From an uncultured bacterium (lineage in GTDB: Bacteria > Verrucomicrobiota > Kiritimatiellia > RFP12 > UBA1067), in assembly GCA_902779865.1 (NCBI GenBank), contig CACZDG010000014.1, positions 1 through 39,991 on the forward strand: 39,991 nucleotides of DNA, written 5' to 3'. The stretch's first letter is position 1, and each line of letters opens with the position of its first letter. Under the pieces are notes generated by a model. The model made no database searches. It was not told the origin of the DNA and saw only the letters and a program-made list of their open reading frames with translations. Made by a program: the position numbers and the translations under genes. Below are positions 39,720-39,991 of the stretch, in pieces.

Positions 39720-39991
39720 GGAGCGGCGTCGCCTGAAATCTTTGGAGGGGGCTGGGCCGGGAGCGTGAGGCCGAGGGCACCGAACAGCAGGGCGACGTCT
39801 TCCTTCGGCTCAACGTAGCACGGCAGGGTGATGACCCTGCCGTCGGTCGTGGGCATTACGATGTCCACCATCTTCACGGTCTTCATCCGCTTGTCGCGGC
39901 TGTAGCCGTAGCGCTGGAGGTCGCTGTCGAGCGTCTTCACGCCGTCCACCTCGAAGTACGTGCTCGTCAGGTCGAAGAGCACCACGTTGCA
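39701..39991 (-). mobile_element. Transposase, DDE type (IS1634/IS4-like), partial at window edge
   Basis: The minus-strand frame enters from the right edge and stops at 39701. The first residues read CNVVLFDLTSTYFEVDG, the conserved 'vlyDvTslyFE' block that carries the first catalytic Asp of IS1634/IS4-type transposases, followed by LQRYGYSRDKR, also typical. In complete relatives several hundred residues follow this block, but here only about 80 do, ending in VALLFGALGLTLPAQPPP. The gene is therefore probably cut short or broken at its 3' end. The left boundary of the element may be near 39639, in the Tat-protein gene. No clear terminal inverted repeat can be confirmed without the other end. 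Confidence 0.7.

Overview
The window is about 40 kb of GC-rich, gene-dense bacterial DNA. The gene mix suggests an uncultured, probably gut-dwelling, anaerobic member of the Planctomycetota-Verrucomicrobiota group, perhaps Kiritimatiellota or a relative. It includes hydrazine-synthase-alpha-like haem proteins, GH92 and GH78 glycosidases, a DUF4838 protein, long secreted lectin-like repeat proteins, a C10 peptidase, and heptanucleotide tandem repeats inserted in genes. No rRNA or tRNA is visible, so the placement is an inference.

Layout. 1-380: tail of an Rpn-family nuclease/transposase, a run of 12 G and a heptamer-based inverted repeat. 380-5431: two secreted proteins, a streptopain-like C10 peptidase with a frameshifted C-terminus and a 1176-residue protein with four lectin-like repeats. 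5489-8965: an HzsA-like di-haem protein and a mannonate dehydratase carrying three repeat insertions. 8958-10857 (minus): zinc ribbon, glycosyltransferase-like protein and membrane-anchored endonuclease. 11150-20802 (plus): mutS, a surface repeat protein, glnS, a prenyl synthase, a cation antiporter fused to a GH78-like rhamnosidase, and an oligopeptide-type ABC ATPase. 20816-24341 (minus): aspartate kinase, an Lrp/RAM-domain protein, an aminotransferase and a Cys-rich protein, apparently one amino-acid operon. 24370-27362 (minus): a two-module AAA+ ATPase and a Sel1-repeat protein. 27547-31713: queC, convergent with a second HzsA-like protein fused to a degenerate formylglycine-generating-enzyme-like domain. 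31919-39507 (plus): GH92 mannosidase, glycerophosphodiesterase, OPA-family glycerol-3-phosphate-type transporter and a DUF4838 glycan-active protein. 39519-39991: a Tat-signal protein apparently cut by a transposase-bearing element that leaves the window.

How the genes fit together. Much of the window is about taking apart host or plant glycans and membrane remnants: GH92, GH78, DUF4838 and mannonate dehydratase for sugars, and a periplasmic phosphodiesterase plus transporter resembling the glpQ/glpT pair. The rest is housekeeping (mutS, glnS, ispA, queC, lysC).

Two sequence-level themes cross gene boundaries. First, families of 7-nt tandem repeats (GGGGAAY, GGACTTC and AGTTGGT) lie between genes and also in frame inside conserved enzymes (uxuA, glnS), resembling the short tandemly repeated repetitive sequences known from cyanobacteria. 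Second, promoters are easy to see as AT-rich -10 boxes, often extended (TGGTATAAT), and several lie 6-11 nt before a start codon, implying leaderless mRNAs.
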